Part shown: positions 24,071 through 36,900 of the stretch, piece by piece
Layout: each line of letters opens with the position of its first letter
How positions within the stretch are numbered: position 1 is the stretch's first letter
NCBI RefSeq assembly: GCF_964355755.1
Contig: NC_092675.1
Location: 17,249,312 to 17,313,311, forward strand
Source: Antedon mediterranea
Taxonomy: Eukaryota > Echinodermata > Crinoidea > Comatulida > Antedonidae
Direction of reading: 5' to 3'
DNA length: 64,000 bases
Position numbers and translations under genes: made by a program
Notes under the pieces: model-generated
Database searches by the model: none
What the model was told of the DNA's origin: nothing
The model's input: the letters and a program-made list of their open reading frames with translations, nothing else

Positions 24071-24732
24071 TTTCTTGTTCACAATGCGACTTATAACTAA
24101 AGTTAGTAACTTAGCTCCTAGTAACATAAATTACGGCGTAATACCGATAATAAGCCGATTAAGAGAGTAGCCTACTATGACGTAGGGCTACGTAACCAGT
24201 ATATTAAAGAGTATAATGGTCTTACACAAAACCCATTGGTGCGGTACTACTAGAGCCAGGCGCCACCCCAAAGTAAAACTAACCAGGAGGGGATATTTTC
24301 ATAGATTAAGCATACGATTATGTAAAAGATGTATTTCTCCGACAATTTATTTTAATGAAGATCGTGGGTTCCATTGTTGGGGAGAGAGTGAGGGAGTGTG
24401 TGTGCATAACAAAATGAAGATTTACATTTGTTTAATGTCATGGTTTTTTGGTCAGTTTCGGATTTATTGTTTTTAACACGTCACATATACTATGTTTTAC
24501 CTCCTGTAAGTGGTGAACCTTGAGATCACCGTTGGCTGGGAAAATAAATCATTAAATGTTTATCAACCCTGTTTTCATCACTTTTGGTGTTTTGGTCAAA
24601 AAAGTTACTACATTATACTGCTGTACTTCTTTTAAAATAAATTACATGAGGCATGTTTTTACACGGAGATATATATTAAATAATTATTTTATCTCATTTA
24701 CAGAAATCTAACTATTGGTACAGTTCTCAGAC

Positions 24733-25338
24733 ATGTCGTCAACTCACCGATTGAGTATTGGGAATGTTGAAAGTTTCAACAAAGTGCAAGGGAGCACTGG
24801 AACGTCAAGAAGAATGTCTATCGCATCCAGAAGAAGTTCTGTAACCAACTCCACAATAGGCGAACACTCTCGCTGGAGGCGTCAATCAAGACAAATGTCT
24901 ACAAGTTTCAGATTCAATATGACACAGCAAAGTAAAATGAGCTCTCCTGCTGGAAGCAAACCAGCAAAGCCGATCATCAAAATGGAGAACACTTACAAGC
25001 TCGGTCCAGACCACGGAGAAAAATTCAGACCAGGACAGATCGAAAAAATAATTAAGCACACGTTTGAACAGAATCTTAAGGGAATGAAGTATGAACCAAG
25101 AACATGCGGAATATTTGCTCAAAGACTTGCAGAAGAAATTAAAGAAAAAGTGCGGGAACAAAACTTTAAACGGTATAAAGTGGTTTCACAGGTTTTGATT
25201 AACTCCAAAAATGAGCAAAGTTGTGAAGTGGCCAGTAGAGCCCTCTGGAACACGGAGACGGATAATTTCGCTTCATACACGTACCAGAACGGAAGTTTCA
25301 TTGCTCTTGGTCTTGTACATGCTTCCTATTATGAATAG
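24733..25338 (+). CDS. DYNLT5: Dynein light chain Tctex-type 5-like (Tctex1 domain protein)
   Basis: A 201-residue protein in one coding exon. The Tctex1 domain fills about residues 80-201: MENTYKLGPDHGEKFRP (the family's typical entry), a helix pair (YEPRTCGIFAQRLAEEIKEK), then the beta strands KRYKVVSQVLI, ASRALWNTETDNFASYTY and SFIALGLVHASYY at the extreme C-terminus. Family members are light chains or adaptors of cytoplasmic or ciliary dynein. The N-terminal 80 residues are Ser/Arg-rich with three RRxS motifs (RRMS, RRSS, RRQS). The ATG at 24733 is the first in frame after a splice acceptor (CTCATTTACAG at 24693-24703), so an untranslated exon lies upstream. AATAAA follows the stop by about 30 bases. 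The length and MENTY start fit DYNLT5 (TCTEX1D1) better than DYNLT1/3. Confidence 0.88.
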   Translation: MSSTHRLSIGNVESFNKVQGSTGTSRRMSIASRRSSVTNSTIGEHSRWRRQSRQMSTSFRFNMTQQSKMSSPAGSKPAKPIIKMENTYKLGPDHGEKFRPGQIEKIIKHTFEQNLKGMKYEPRTCGIFAQRLAEEIKEKVREQNFKRYKVVSQVLINSKNEQSCEVASRALWNTETDNFASYTYQNGSFIALGLVHASYYE

Positions 25339-25368
25339 TTCAGTCGATACGGTATCATGTCTTGCGAC

Positions 25369-25374
25369 AATAAA
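25369..25374 (+). terminator. Poly(A) signal AATAAA of the DYNLT5-like gene
   Basis: A canonical hexamer 31 bases after the stop codon, followed by a TG-rich stretch (CGTGTCTGCTGACG). Confidence 0.6.
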
Positions 25375-25444
25375 ACTGCCTGCAGTAATCGTGTCTGCTG
25401 ACGACAACATGCATATACCATAAATACATTAAAAAAAAACATAA

Positions 25445-25625
25445 AACTCTGTTTACACTATCAAATTTGATGTGACAAAAAAAGTGATGCGCCCATTATG
25501 TACACGATGATGTCATATTACTACCATATTTGGGAACATCACACTATGGGTAGAGAGCTTTACCCTCTAAAATTAATCTCTACCTATACTAGTGTAGAGT
25601 ATCCCACCATATGGATTGCCTGTCA
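25445..25625. repeat. MITE of the TCTACACTATCAAA family
   Basis: CTGTTTACACTATCAAATTTG, GTGATGCGCCCATTATG and ATTACTACCATATTTGGGA are shared with 3869-4013 and 42293-42401. The right end is diverged or rearranged. Confidence 0.55.
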
Positions 25626-26110
25626 GAAGTCCCTAGATACCGCTCTCTGGTGGCTAAATAATGTGAGGCCAATTTGCTCTTTTGTCCCCGTAAGTATTAT
25701 CTGAAATTGCAAGAAGGCCTAATTTTATATATAGTTTTATTGTGTATATTGACGCATTACCATAGCATTAATGAATTACGAATATTGGTGATTATTCGGT
25801 CAAATTTCCCACTTGGAAAATAAATATAAGGTGGTGTATATTTTGTAAATGAACTCTCCAATAAATGACGATGATCCATCCATCCACGTCATCAGGGCAG
25901 GTTTATTATTTTATTATTCATTTATGACGGATTGTTTTAGATTGGATCAGGTCGGGTGGGATTGAAAGCATAATATATTTTACCACCATCCGAAAGTTGG
26001 GCGTTGTATTAATGTTATAAATGAAATCAAAATTGTATATAGTCATCATGTGTTAAACATGACACTTAATTACCGTTTAGTATAAAAGTGTCAATTAATG
26101 TTTATCATTT

Positions 26111-26344
26111 AAAGATACACTGTCTCTACAGCAGGCGTATTGATTCAAAATCATCAATTTGATTAACTATCATTTTGTTCATTGCATGCATCATCAAAGC
26201 GTGAGATTGTTTGGTAAAACAGACATTGTGTCATTATTGAAAAAAAAAAATTAAAACTAATTATGTATTTTAATAATAATGATACTGATAAATTAATCTT
26301 TTTAGATATCACTTTACAGATTAGTTAAGAGACAGTGTATCTTT
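26111..26344. mobile_element. 234-bp MITE with 17-bp perfect terminal inverted repeats
   Basis: AAAGATACACTGTCTCT at 26111-26127 and its exact inverse at 26328-26344. The interior has no coding potential. The ends resemble those of the AAAGATGTATTGTCCC elements elsewhere in the window, so it is likely a subfamily of the same group. Confidence 0.8.
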
Positions 26345-26486
26345 AGTAATTATTGTGATTACAGTGGCCAATTTGTGTGTTTAAAAAAAAATATAAATTG
26401 TTTTTTAAAACAGTGTTGTTGTTTCTGTACTTTCTTTGTTTGACACCTGTGTTTCTGAAGCTGCTATATCATTTATAAGACATCCA

Positions 26487-26546
26487 TGATGATGATGGTG
26501 ACGACGATAATGATGACGATATTAATGATGACGATGATGATGAAAA
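26487..26546. repeat. Imperfect (GAT/GAC)n trinucleotide tract
   Basis: About 20 triplets of GAT, GAC and variants such as GGT and AAT, in a non-coding position. Confidence 0.8.
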
Positions 26547-26963
26547 TAGAGTACTGTACTTCTTTCTGTATTAAAAATTATTAACAGCGCCCTCTGGCGT
26601 GTCTAGTTGTTAAAGGCCCAGGTGCAGCAAAACATTCTATTGATCATTTCTATTATAGGACAAGCTTGTCATATGTTTCTATATGAATTATTAGTATGAT
26701 GTTGACGTGTATGCTTTTTTAAATAAAGCATTTAATTATCATCAGTTTATATAAAATATGAAAATTAATTATCATTTTTTGTCCTACATAAAAAATGTTG
26801 CAAATAGAGAAAGTTTCCTTTCAAAATATATGAAGAGAATTCATTGTATGTTATAAAATAAATGTCCATAAAAATGCGATATCGATAAATTATAATAATG
26901 TTTGGTAGGTGGTGTAGAACAAGAAATATTTCTTACAAAAACGCTGGTCGCTTAATGACGTAA

Positions 26964-27135
26964 CAGTTTAAAAGATATATTGTCCCTCTGAAAAATATTT
27001 TTTATTTCAAATTTGTTTTTGAATGTGTCGATAATACTGTAGTTATTTTACCTGAAAAATGTAATTTAAAGCAAAAAATACTTAAATTGTCTGTCAGACA
27101 ATGGTTTTGGGGTTATAATTAAACGTTCTCTTTTT
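26964..27135. repeat. MITE-like repeat (ATATTGTCCCTCTGAAAAAT)
   Basis: Starts AAAAGATATATTGTCCCTCTG. It continues with TTATTTTACCTGAAAAATGT, AATTTAAAGCAAAAA and GTCTGTCAGACAATGGTTTTGG, matching the block order at 22157-22340. The right inverted end was not found. Confidence 0.6.
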
Positions 27136-27920
27136 ATACGTAAATAAATATTATTTTTTTGTTACAGAAGTGAATAACTTTGATATGAAACACAGACTCA
27201 ATTTCTGTCACTTTTTAGTTTATTTTATTGCTAAGGCCAAGGTCAAGTCTGGGGGTCACTTCATCACGCCTAGATACTTCAAGTGTGAAGTATCCTATTA
27301 CAAACAAAAACTTAATGGACTGTCAATAATGATAATAATTCAATGATTATCTGACAGCGAATTACTGTATTAGTATATATCGGTCTAGATTGACCGAATG
27401 GGACTCATAAAAACCAGAAAAGCTTTGGGATTTGTAATTTTAGCATGACCTGTCCTAATAGACTCTCTTTCCCCATATTTGTTTGGGTCCAGCAGCTGGG
27501 ATCTATAAATTATATTTGAGTTTACAAATTAGCAAAAACGTCAGCCTCTAGTACTAACTGCTGCTTGCTTTCAGCTTATAAAATAATGATCATCTCTTGT
27601 GACGTAGCTGGCTAGAGCAGCACCGTGAAAAAACTATTTTACAATAATTGAACAACAGAGGGGGCTAGACTATATATACAAAAAAATGAACCTTGACTTT
27701 ATTGATTCATCAAGATTATTCAACACGGACGACCGAGCGAGCTAGCTACTACACACGGCGACTGATGATGATGGTAGAAGAAGTATTTGTTTGTTAAATT
27801 TAAATTGATTATAGACTTACAACTGTGCAGAATGGTATACTACATAATATATAGGGTTATAATAGATACTTTAATAAAATATATGATTATTTAAATGTTA
27901 AATTTGATGTGTACGTCATC

Positions 27921-30900
27921 ATGTCTGAAAAACTACCAAGGAAGAGTCGGCATTCACGAGAAGAAGACGGACCTACGAGTGCGTTGTTGGCTGTTTTTAA
28001 ACCACCAAGACGCAGATATTCAACGTCCAACTGTGATTCAAACAATGATAATTTTTATGATGGATCCAGTACAGGAATGTACGAAAACTCATCCTCTCCT
28101 GGTGCTTACATAAGAGTAGGACATGCGACGAACGTAAAACATGTTCAAGGAATAAACCCTGAGATAGTACATGCAATAAAAGCAATTGATAATGAACTTG
28201 CTAGGCCCAATATTTCAAACCAAGACACAGTGGATGGAAACGTTCAGTCACATCTTGGTTCGTCTAAAAGAATGAAAATGAATAGTGTTCAAGAACGTGA
28301 AATCCAAGGAGGTGCTTACTTACTCAGAACTGTAGAAATTCATAAAGTTTCTGGTGAAAAATTAGGATTTTATATTCGAGAAGGAAACGGAATTGATCAT
28401 AAAAATGGTATTTTCATCACAAGACTGGTTCTTGGAGGAAAAGTTGAGGAGAGTGGTTTATTGCGTGTCGGCGATGAAGTTCTTTACGTTAACAGTATAC
28501 GTGTTTCTGGTAAAACACTCGATGAAGTACATGTTATATTACAGATTCCTAAGAGGCTACTAATAACCGTAAAATCTAAACAATTTGGTAAAAGCAAATT
28601 CCAGGATTTGACACGTACTCGTTCTGGTAGTGCCCGATATAGTTCAGATTCGATTAATCATAGTGAAGTTGTTAAACAAATGAAGGGAAATGGATTGAGT
28701 GAAAGTGCTAGTCCTCGCACCAACGGAAAGTATTCCAAAGCGTTGTTACTTAACGATGAGCTTCAAACTAAGTTACACTTGAGCCCAGCTGTGAGTATAG
28801 AGGATGATAACCGGAGTAATGCTAGCGAGAGCTCGTACCAATCACGAATAAATAGTTCTTATGAAACGTCGTTTATACAATCTTGTGATCCATATGCCTT
28901 TCCCGGGAATGAACGTGATCAAACATTGTCAAAGATAAGACCCTTATCAGCTATGTTGCCAGATAAAGAATCAAAGAGGTTTGACCTCCTGGGTCATGAT
29001 ACTAAAAGTATGAGCAGACCAGTATCGGCGATCCTATCAAGTACAACAAGTCAAAGTTTTGATTGTGAATTAGAATCAAGAAGAGATATTGCAAATGAAA
29101 AATTGGGTAAGGAAATTTGGGCCAAGTAATTATCATCATTAGTATACATATTCAATTTATTTTATAATACCATTTTCCATTATCAAAAGTAATATATTGA
29201 CCATCAAATGTTAAAATGTCTATAAAAATATAATAATGAATGTAATAGTTGTTGATGTCTCTCAGATTTGAGGTTAGATCACGGAAGAATGAAATTACAC
29301 TCTTCCCTGGTTAGATTTAATAATAGAAATTATTTAAACAAAAATTAATTCCAAACCAAAAAAGATCAAATTGATAATTATTAATAGTTTAAAAAAAACA
29401 CAGTCCATACTGCAACTGGTGCCTTTCCAATTGAATGTATTGTTTCATTCATTCATTTGTTTTTACTTTTGATTCTCATATATCCACAGACTGTACATTA
29501 GTTTTACTTTAATTACAAAACAATTAGCTCTTTCCATATTTATATTTTGAAATATTGTATATTTTATACTACCCATCCATATTTGAACAATTTAACATGT
29601 TTAAATATATTAAATATTGTTATTCAAAATACTCATTAATATTTTATAGATATTGTAATTTAATTCCAGTCAGCGTCACATGGAATAGGATTCAAAAGAT
29701 TTACCTGAAAATTATTTATTAAGCCTAAAATCCTGTCCTCAATAGTTTGAATAGTTTAATGGACATCCTGGGATTAAATCAGTAGAATAATAGGGATTAC
29801 CTGGTCGTTATAGATTTACTATTCATTCTCTCATACAGTAATAATTGATAAATTCACTTCATAATAATAATAAATGTGGTAAACCATCAACCATTGAGGT
29901 CCTGAAGTGTAATTGAGAAATGTAACCTTTTTTAAACATTGACACAGTATTTAACGCAGTAGAATACTGGTCATAGCTTTTATATTCATTCTCTATATAG
30001 AAAATATTTTTTTCTCTTATTATTAATAGAGAATAGAAATTTGTTATAAACACAATTGCCATGATTTTAGAAAGTAAGAAGGTGATTTTCCAATACCTGG
30101 ATTCTGAAATAAGGAACAGAAATACAGTATTATATTTAAATGAAATAAATTGAATAATGTCACTTTTATTTTTTCTTCTAATTTGGAAATTATTTTAATA
30201 AGTTTGAACTTAGTATTATTTGTCTGTGGTTTGGTAGTGGTTTTAATTAATTTATCGCCTCTTTGATATAACCAAAACGTTGAATTAGCACCCAGCTAGC
30301 CACCTGTCAGCTTCCCTACTAACAGGTGGCGAACAATTGCTTCTACCATTCATATTTCTACTAGCTTAGCTTCCAACAGTTAATGGACTTTAAAAAATGA
30401 TTGAATTGGTTATCGAATTCTCTACTTTGGGAAGAGAATAGTGATCTACTTTTAATAGGTTTTTCAATCAGATACTGTACAGTATATCATGGGAAATGAC
30501 AGAATTTAAATTTGTTATTATTATTTAAATAATAGTTCATTCTTACTGTATATAACGCATAAGCAAGCTCTCAATGCACTTCATATTAATACCCCGTTCA
30601 TTTTTTTGTATCAAACACGTATGGAAACATACTCCCATGATAATTCAGCAAGTAATCAGCGCAAAGTTGTGTCTTGATCTATAAAATGTGTTCAAATTTT
30701 AAAAAATAATTTTCAGATAATGTTGAAGGAATGGTGAATTTTGAGGGAAGAGACAAAAGTCATCGTCCCGAGTTCAAACGAAGTTTTAGTGAGCAAATTG
30801 GGGGTCAACACCAAGCAGCTAATCCAATCAGATCAGATGACATGAAAACTGTAAAAAGTGATGAAGTATTTAGCGACACAAAACACAGACACATTTTAAA

Positions 30901-33900
30901 ATTTACAGAGAAGAAAGTTAGAAAATCTTCTGGCGGTAGTCGTTCAATGGACATTGATACAAATCAATTTTTAAAGTATAAGAACGATGTAACATTGCGC
31001 ATCCGAAACAAAAACCTTGCATTTTCGGGGATGTTAACCCTACATGTCCATGGTGGCCGAAAAATGTCTCCTACTCTAAGCACGAAAAAAGATTTACGCG
31101 ACTTGTATTGTATCATTATGGTTGACTGCTTCCACAAAGCAAAAACTGCGAGTATTACAAGTAGAGATGAATTCAACTGGGATGAACGATTTGAGTTAGA
31201 TTTAGAGCAGGCTCAAGAATTAGGACTAATGGTATATTCTATGGATGATAAACTTCAACCTCATCTCTGCCATAAAGCCACCATTCGCCTTATGCAGGTC
31301 CTTATACACCAGAAATACAAATACGAAAACCAGAAACTAGCTATCAAGTTAGATCCCCGTGGATTGTTATATCTAACTATGGGATATATCGAGCGCCAAG
31401 CCACTTTAAAACGTGTTCCGTCACTTGATAGGAAGGGCCTGTTTGGCGTACCTTTGGATGTAGCCGTACGTAGAGAAGGTCTGGCGTGTAAAATTCCTCG
31501 TCTTATCTACAAGTGCACTCAGGAGATTGAACTTCGAGGAATGAGTATTATTGGGATTTATCGTGTTTGTGGGTCTGCGAAGAAGAAGAAGAAACTTCAC
31601 GATGAGTTTGAACGTTCTTCAGAATTGGTTGACCTAAGTTTTGAAAGTTGGCCAGATATTCATGTTATTACAGGTACAGTATTGGATTGGTTTTTCTTCA
31701 TAACTTATAAGGTGTCAATTGTATCACATTAAAGAATTAAATAATTAATAATTTTATTATGAATATCATGAATAACATGAAAGGATGGCTACCAAATTCT
31801 AGCGATATTGGAAAGTAGGATTTACAAAAATGGGTGTTATAAATAACAATACTTTAGTAAAGAGTTGGGTTGGGTGGCTGCTGTGTTAAAATTAGGTCTT
31901 TTAAACTTTAGACTGGGTAGAAGTCTCTTGAAATACAATTAAATTACAAAACATCCATGCATTTTGGTAGTTAATAAAATAAAAAGATGATTTCTCTGTG
32001 GAATTTTTGACTGGTTTGAAATTACCCAAACTCATTAAAAAAAAAGATTTATAATTTCTTAGATTTTATCAATAAATGAATGAAGTACCTGTAAACATTA
32101 ATAAGAAAACTTTTTCCATAACATCAACTTTGAATTGTCTAGAAACATGAGAACATGTCATCCTTTATTTTCTTAAAGGTGTCCTGAAGGATTACCTACG
32201 TGAACTCCCAGAACCTTTGTTCACAAACCGCCTATGCGAGGAATTCATTGCATTCGCCACCGAATCTGACACCCCTTTACCCGAAATGGAAAAGGTCCAC
32301 AGCATGATCAACACATTGTCCCCTGCTAACAAGGTAAGCACAGTTTTGTCGCCCAAGGTTAGCGGATTTCTTTCATACCATGGTGATAATCCTTGGGTAA
32401 AAATTAAACATCCAGGGAAGAAGCCAATGGCAGCCCAACTAATTTATTGTAGGATATTTAAGATTGCTCTCAGTTTGTCTCTTTGTTAAATGTCAAAATA
32501 ATTACAGATGCATAATGGTTCTATTTGCAGTATAAACATTGTATTATTTGTTATAAAATTCAAGTATTAAAGTATCAAGTTATATACAGTATATTGTGTA
32601 GTCCTGATGAAGCAATAGTCTAGGTCCTGGGTAAGAGTTATATGCATGCACTAAAAGGAGAGGAATATTGCAACTGATAATTGATTATTCTCCTAAATTA
32701 AATGCATACAAATCTAATACCCAGGTCCTAGACTATAGTGGATGGTGGAAACTAGGCATTTTCTAATGATTGTTTAATTTATTGTTTGTTTTTTTAATTT
32801 CTTAAAATTAGTTTATTCAGACTTCTATCTATCATGTTTTATTTAATACTCTGCTTTATTTAATATGACAGTATCTCAAAAACACATAAAATCATTTGTA
32901 TACAAAAATGATTATATTTGTTTGACGATAACTATCAGTTATCATTGTATGATTGATCTTGTTCGATTAGCTAAGTATTCCTAAAACAATACTAGTAAAT
33001 CATAACAAGCTTCAAAATGTGAGTTAACACGGCTATTTTAAGAACAGTCCAAATATCAGCATTACAATGATAAAGAGAATAATAGCAGAGAAAAGATAAT
33101 TCTCTGCCAATCACCACAGTTTCGCAAATTAGCAGGGATTTGGTTTGTTAAGTACTGTGAATTACCTGCCGATTTTAATGGTTTTGTTTTAATGCTGTGC
33201 TATAAATTATTACAATTATTATACACAACAGTTTCCACCAAGTATCTGCTTAAGGTACAGGGGATTACACCTGATGTCATTGATTTAATGAGGTTAAATT
33301 GAATCACGTCTTTTTTTCATATTTAAAACAAATTATAGCACAAACTCACATGGCACTGTAAACTTCAAAACATGAACATGACACGGGCCCTTTTTCTGCT
33401 GCCAGAAATACATGTATATTTTTGGTATGTTATGTACAGGATTTTTGACAGCAGAAAATAATGAGTCTCATAAAAATATACCGTATATAATTAACGTGTA
33501 TATCTTGATCGTTTGTGGATATTATGTAGTATATTCCAATATGTACTGTATTTGTAACCCATTTCTGCTGCCAAATATATTGCATATTTTTTTACCCATG
33601 ACACAAGGTGATCTATTTTGTGCCTACTACTATACCTGAATAAATTATATCAGGTATAATCCCCTTCTAACGGGAAGAATATTTGTCGATTAATAGTGAA
33701 AATGAAACCCAAGCGGTGAATAATAGATTGTTTGCACACCAAGCAGAACACCTTGATTAGAGCAACTTTTTTCACTAATTAAAATGTCAGCATTAAATAA
33801 TGATACTGGATAGTTTCTTCCTTGCCATTACAATTCTAAGAAAAGGCATTTATTGAAAAGCAATGCAGAAGAAACAGAAATTGTTTGTATTGTTTATTGT

Positions 33901-36900
33901 GGAGCACTGTGGCGCAGTGGTTAGAGCATTGGACTTGCAATCAAGAGGTTGTCGGTTCAATTCACTGCAGTGTTGAGTCCTTGAGCAAGATTCTTTATCC
34001 ACATTGTTCCTCCCCACCCAGGTGATAGAAATGGGTACCGGTATGTAAAAACTTAAAGTACTGGGAAGGTAAATCAGACTCGTTTGTGCGGGAGGAGTGG
34101 CGTACCCCCCACAAACATACACACTTAGTGGAGTCTGACCCAAACGCTATGGAGATGGGCACCACGGCCGTTAGCATTAGCTTAGGTTTCGACTTTACCT
34201 TTACCTAAATGCAATTAATTAAGACAAGGGCAGATAACCCCTTGTTATTGTCATGATCTATTCTTCTTTCTTTCCACGAATTTTGTTTACAGCGTATCTT
34301 TAATTCTGGTCAACATAAAGATTGTAGAACTTTGTCATAAGATTGATGTGTAGCTGTAGATGTAGAAACTTTGTTACATGACGTTAGAGTCGCGCAGTTT
34401 CAATTTATGAAATTTTATGGTTGCTCATAATTCTGAACAAAATTTATTTTTCAATGAAACTTTACAAAAGTGTATCTTATTATTATGGAGCAACTTTTGA
34501 CATGATAAAAATGGCGTGCTACACAAAAAATAATGAGAGTACGCGTATTTGAAATTTCAAAATGCGCAAAATTAATTTCTAATCAATTTCGCATACATTT
34601 CAGGAGATTTTGAGCATTTCAAAAATTTCTAGATTTTTTGCGTTTTGCCCACACGCTTGTACGCACAGCTTGTACCAAGCGTACAAAAATGGTTTTTGCA
34701 ATTGTTTTTTGTTTTTCATACCAGCTGTAGCAGATTTAAGTTATTTTCATGAACTTTAATTGCAAAATAATGACGCACGTGCACGTTAAACTAATAATCG
34801 TGTGCTAAAGAATAGATAATTTAATGCAAATTAATTGTGCAAAAATATACCTATTTTTAATCAGTTATAGCTACTCAGAATGGCTGGTTACCCCCATTTT
34901 TTAAATGTATTATGGAAGCTGATGAGTTGTTATCAATTCATGTACAATTTGTACCTACCGGTTGTTTTGACATCACCATATGACTGCTTAAATTTAAAAA
35001 ATAAAAATTTTGTCAGTTTTGTACTAGTTAATCCAATTTAATAGAGTGCATTGCGCTAACGCGTTCCCCATTTTCTCCTAGATTTTAATAACTTTCTCAA
35101 TCAATTCTCTTTCACATGAGTTACAAAAATTTTAATTTTTGTTACGTCATCATATAAAAATATTAGAATAACGTGAGTTACTTTAAATTTCATCTTTATT
35201 TACGTTACAGTATATTTTAATCTGTCATCGTAATGAAATGTGACCCATGTGATTAAAACTTATTGTGGAAGCTGTTTAATTATAGATATGAATTCATATA
35301 TAAAAATGTTGTCTATCTGATGTCATGACGTCATCATATGGCCAGATTTTCATCTCTTTCGTTAAGTTCATCGCGTTTAAAATAGAGCGCATCTCAGTTT
35401 TGCGTGCCCAAAATTCTTCAAATTTTTATTAATGTAATTATTTAGATAGTTATCTTCTAAAATTGTTACCTTTACCTTGTTACCGCTTAGATTAGTTTTT
35501 ATTGGCGTTCATGATGCACACTTGATTACTCACTTGCTAAATAAAGTACAAAATCATTGCTTGGAAAGATTATCTGAGTCATCCATTGCCATAGTTACTG
35601 GGTGTATAATATTTTTAATATACAAAGATGCTTTTTTACATAAAAAAGGAACATAACTTGCAAATTTTGTATTAATTTTTGTTGCATTATATAAGAACAC
35701 CATTTTAATATGAATAGATAATTCATTCATTCAGAAAGATTCATTTCAAAATTGAAATATAATACAGTACAACCGTTCATACCGTAATAATCCAGGTATT
35801 CAAAATTCATCATCGTTAGAAATTGGCTGGAGGGCCGTGGTCGTACAATTGAGGTCTGGCTCCTAGACTTACCTGTATATGTACAGTAGTGCCAGTCGTG
35901 TTCAGAAAAGTACTTGTTGTATTGAATTATTCTCTTGGATGTGTAGGTGTTTAATCGCTACTGAAAAGAAATACTAATATTTTGACCTTTGGATAAATAA
36001 TATAATAAATTGCTTAAAATATAGTGCTTATTATCTCTGTTACGGGTACCATGTCAAGCTGCCACCAGATAGCTCATTGGTATGTACATGACAGGGGATG
36101 GTATGGGCGCCGCAAGTACACCGGAGCAATAACCCCCTACTTTCTAGAGGTGCAGTTTTAAACATAGCCTTGATCCTGTTCCAATTTTTATTTAATAAAA
36201 AATTGTACTTTTAATTTGTTTCTTATAGGAAACAGTTTGCTTTATAATGGATCATCTGAAGTTTGTATCTATACACCACGAAAGCAACAAGATGGACACA
36301 CACAACATTGCTGTATGTTTTGGGCCTGTACTCATGTGCCCATCGGGTATTGGCGTACAACCACAAGCAAGTATGGCATTTGAGAAACACATAGAAGTAC
36401 TACAGGCTTTGCTTGATAAATGGCCAAATCCAAAAGGTATTGCATTTCAAATTGCCTAAAAAAAAAGAAAAGAACTGTATAAACATTCATTATTTTATCG
36501 TAAAAAATTTGCTAAAAATAACAATATTGAGAAATATTACTTAATTTTTACTCGGGGTACCCGAGTCTAGGACTTACCAGGGCTGCAAATTAAGGGGTAT
36601 TTGGTCGCATTCGCGACCTAATTTTTCTGTTTGCGACTAAAGAAACAGAATAGGTCGCGCATAGCGCGACAAGATCGTCTGCTTGTGCGAGTTGTTTCAA
36701 ATTGAAGTCGGGTGTGTTTTCCCTATTTCAAACACTGTGTAATTTAATCTCTCTAACTACGGACTCAGGAGTTTCCACTAGTCACCGCCGCCGCAAAGGA
36801 GTCAGGTTCATTCAAGCGTACAAAGCCCCTAAACATTTTACACTCGTTGTGATTGGAAGTTCGTCCATTTATTGCATGTTGCCTTACCCAATCACACAAA

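Noticed and set aside
33412-33639. 75-residue frame rich in Cys and Tyr in a SYDE intron
   Set aside because: No splice or start support and composition typical of AT-rich intron sequence.
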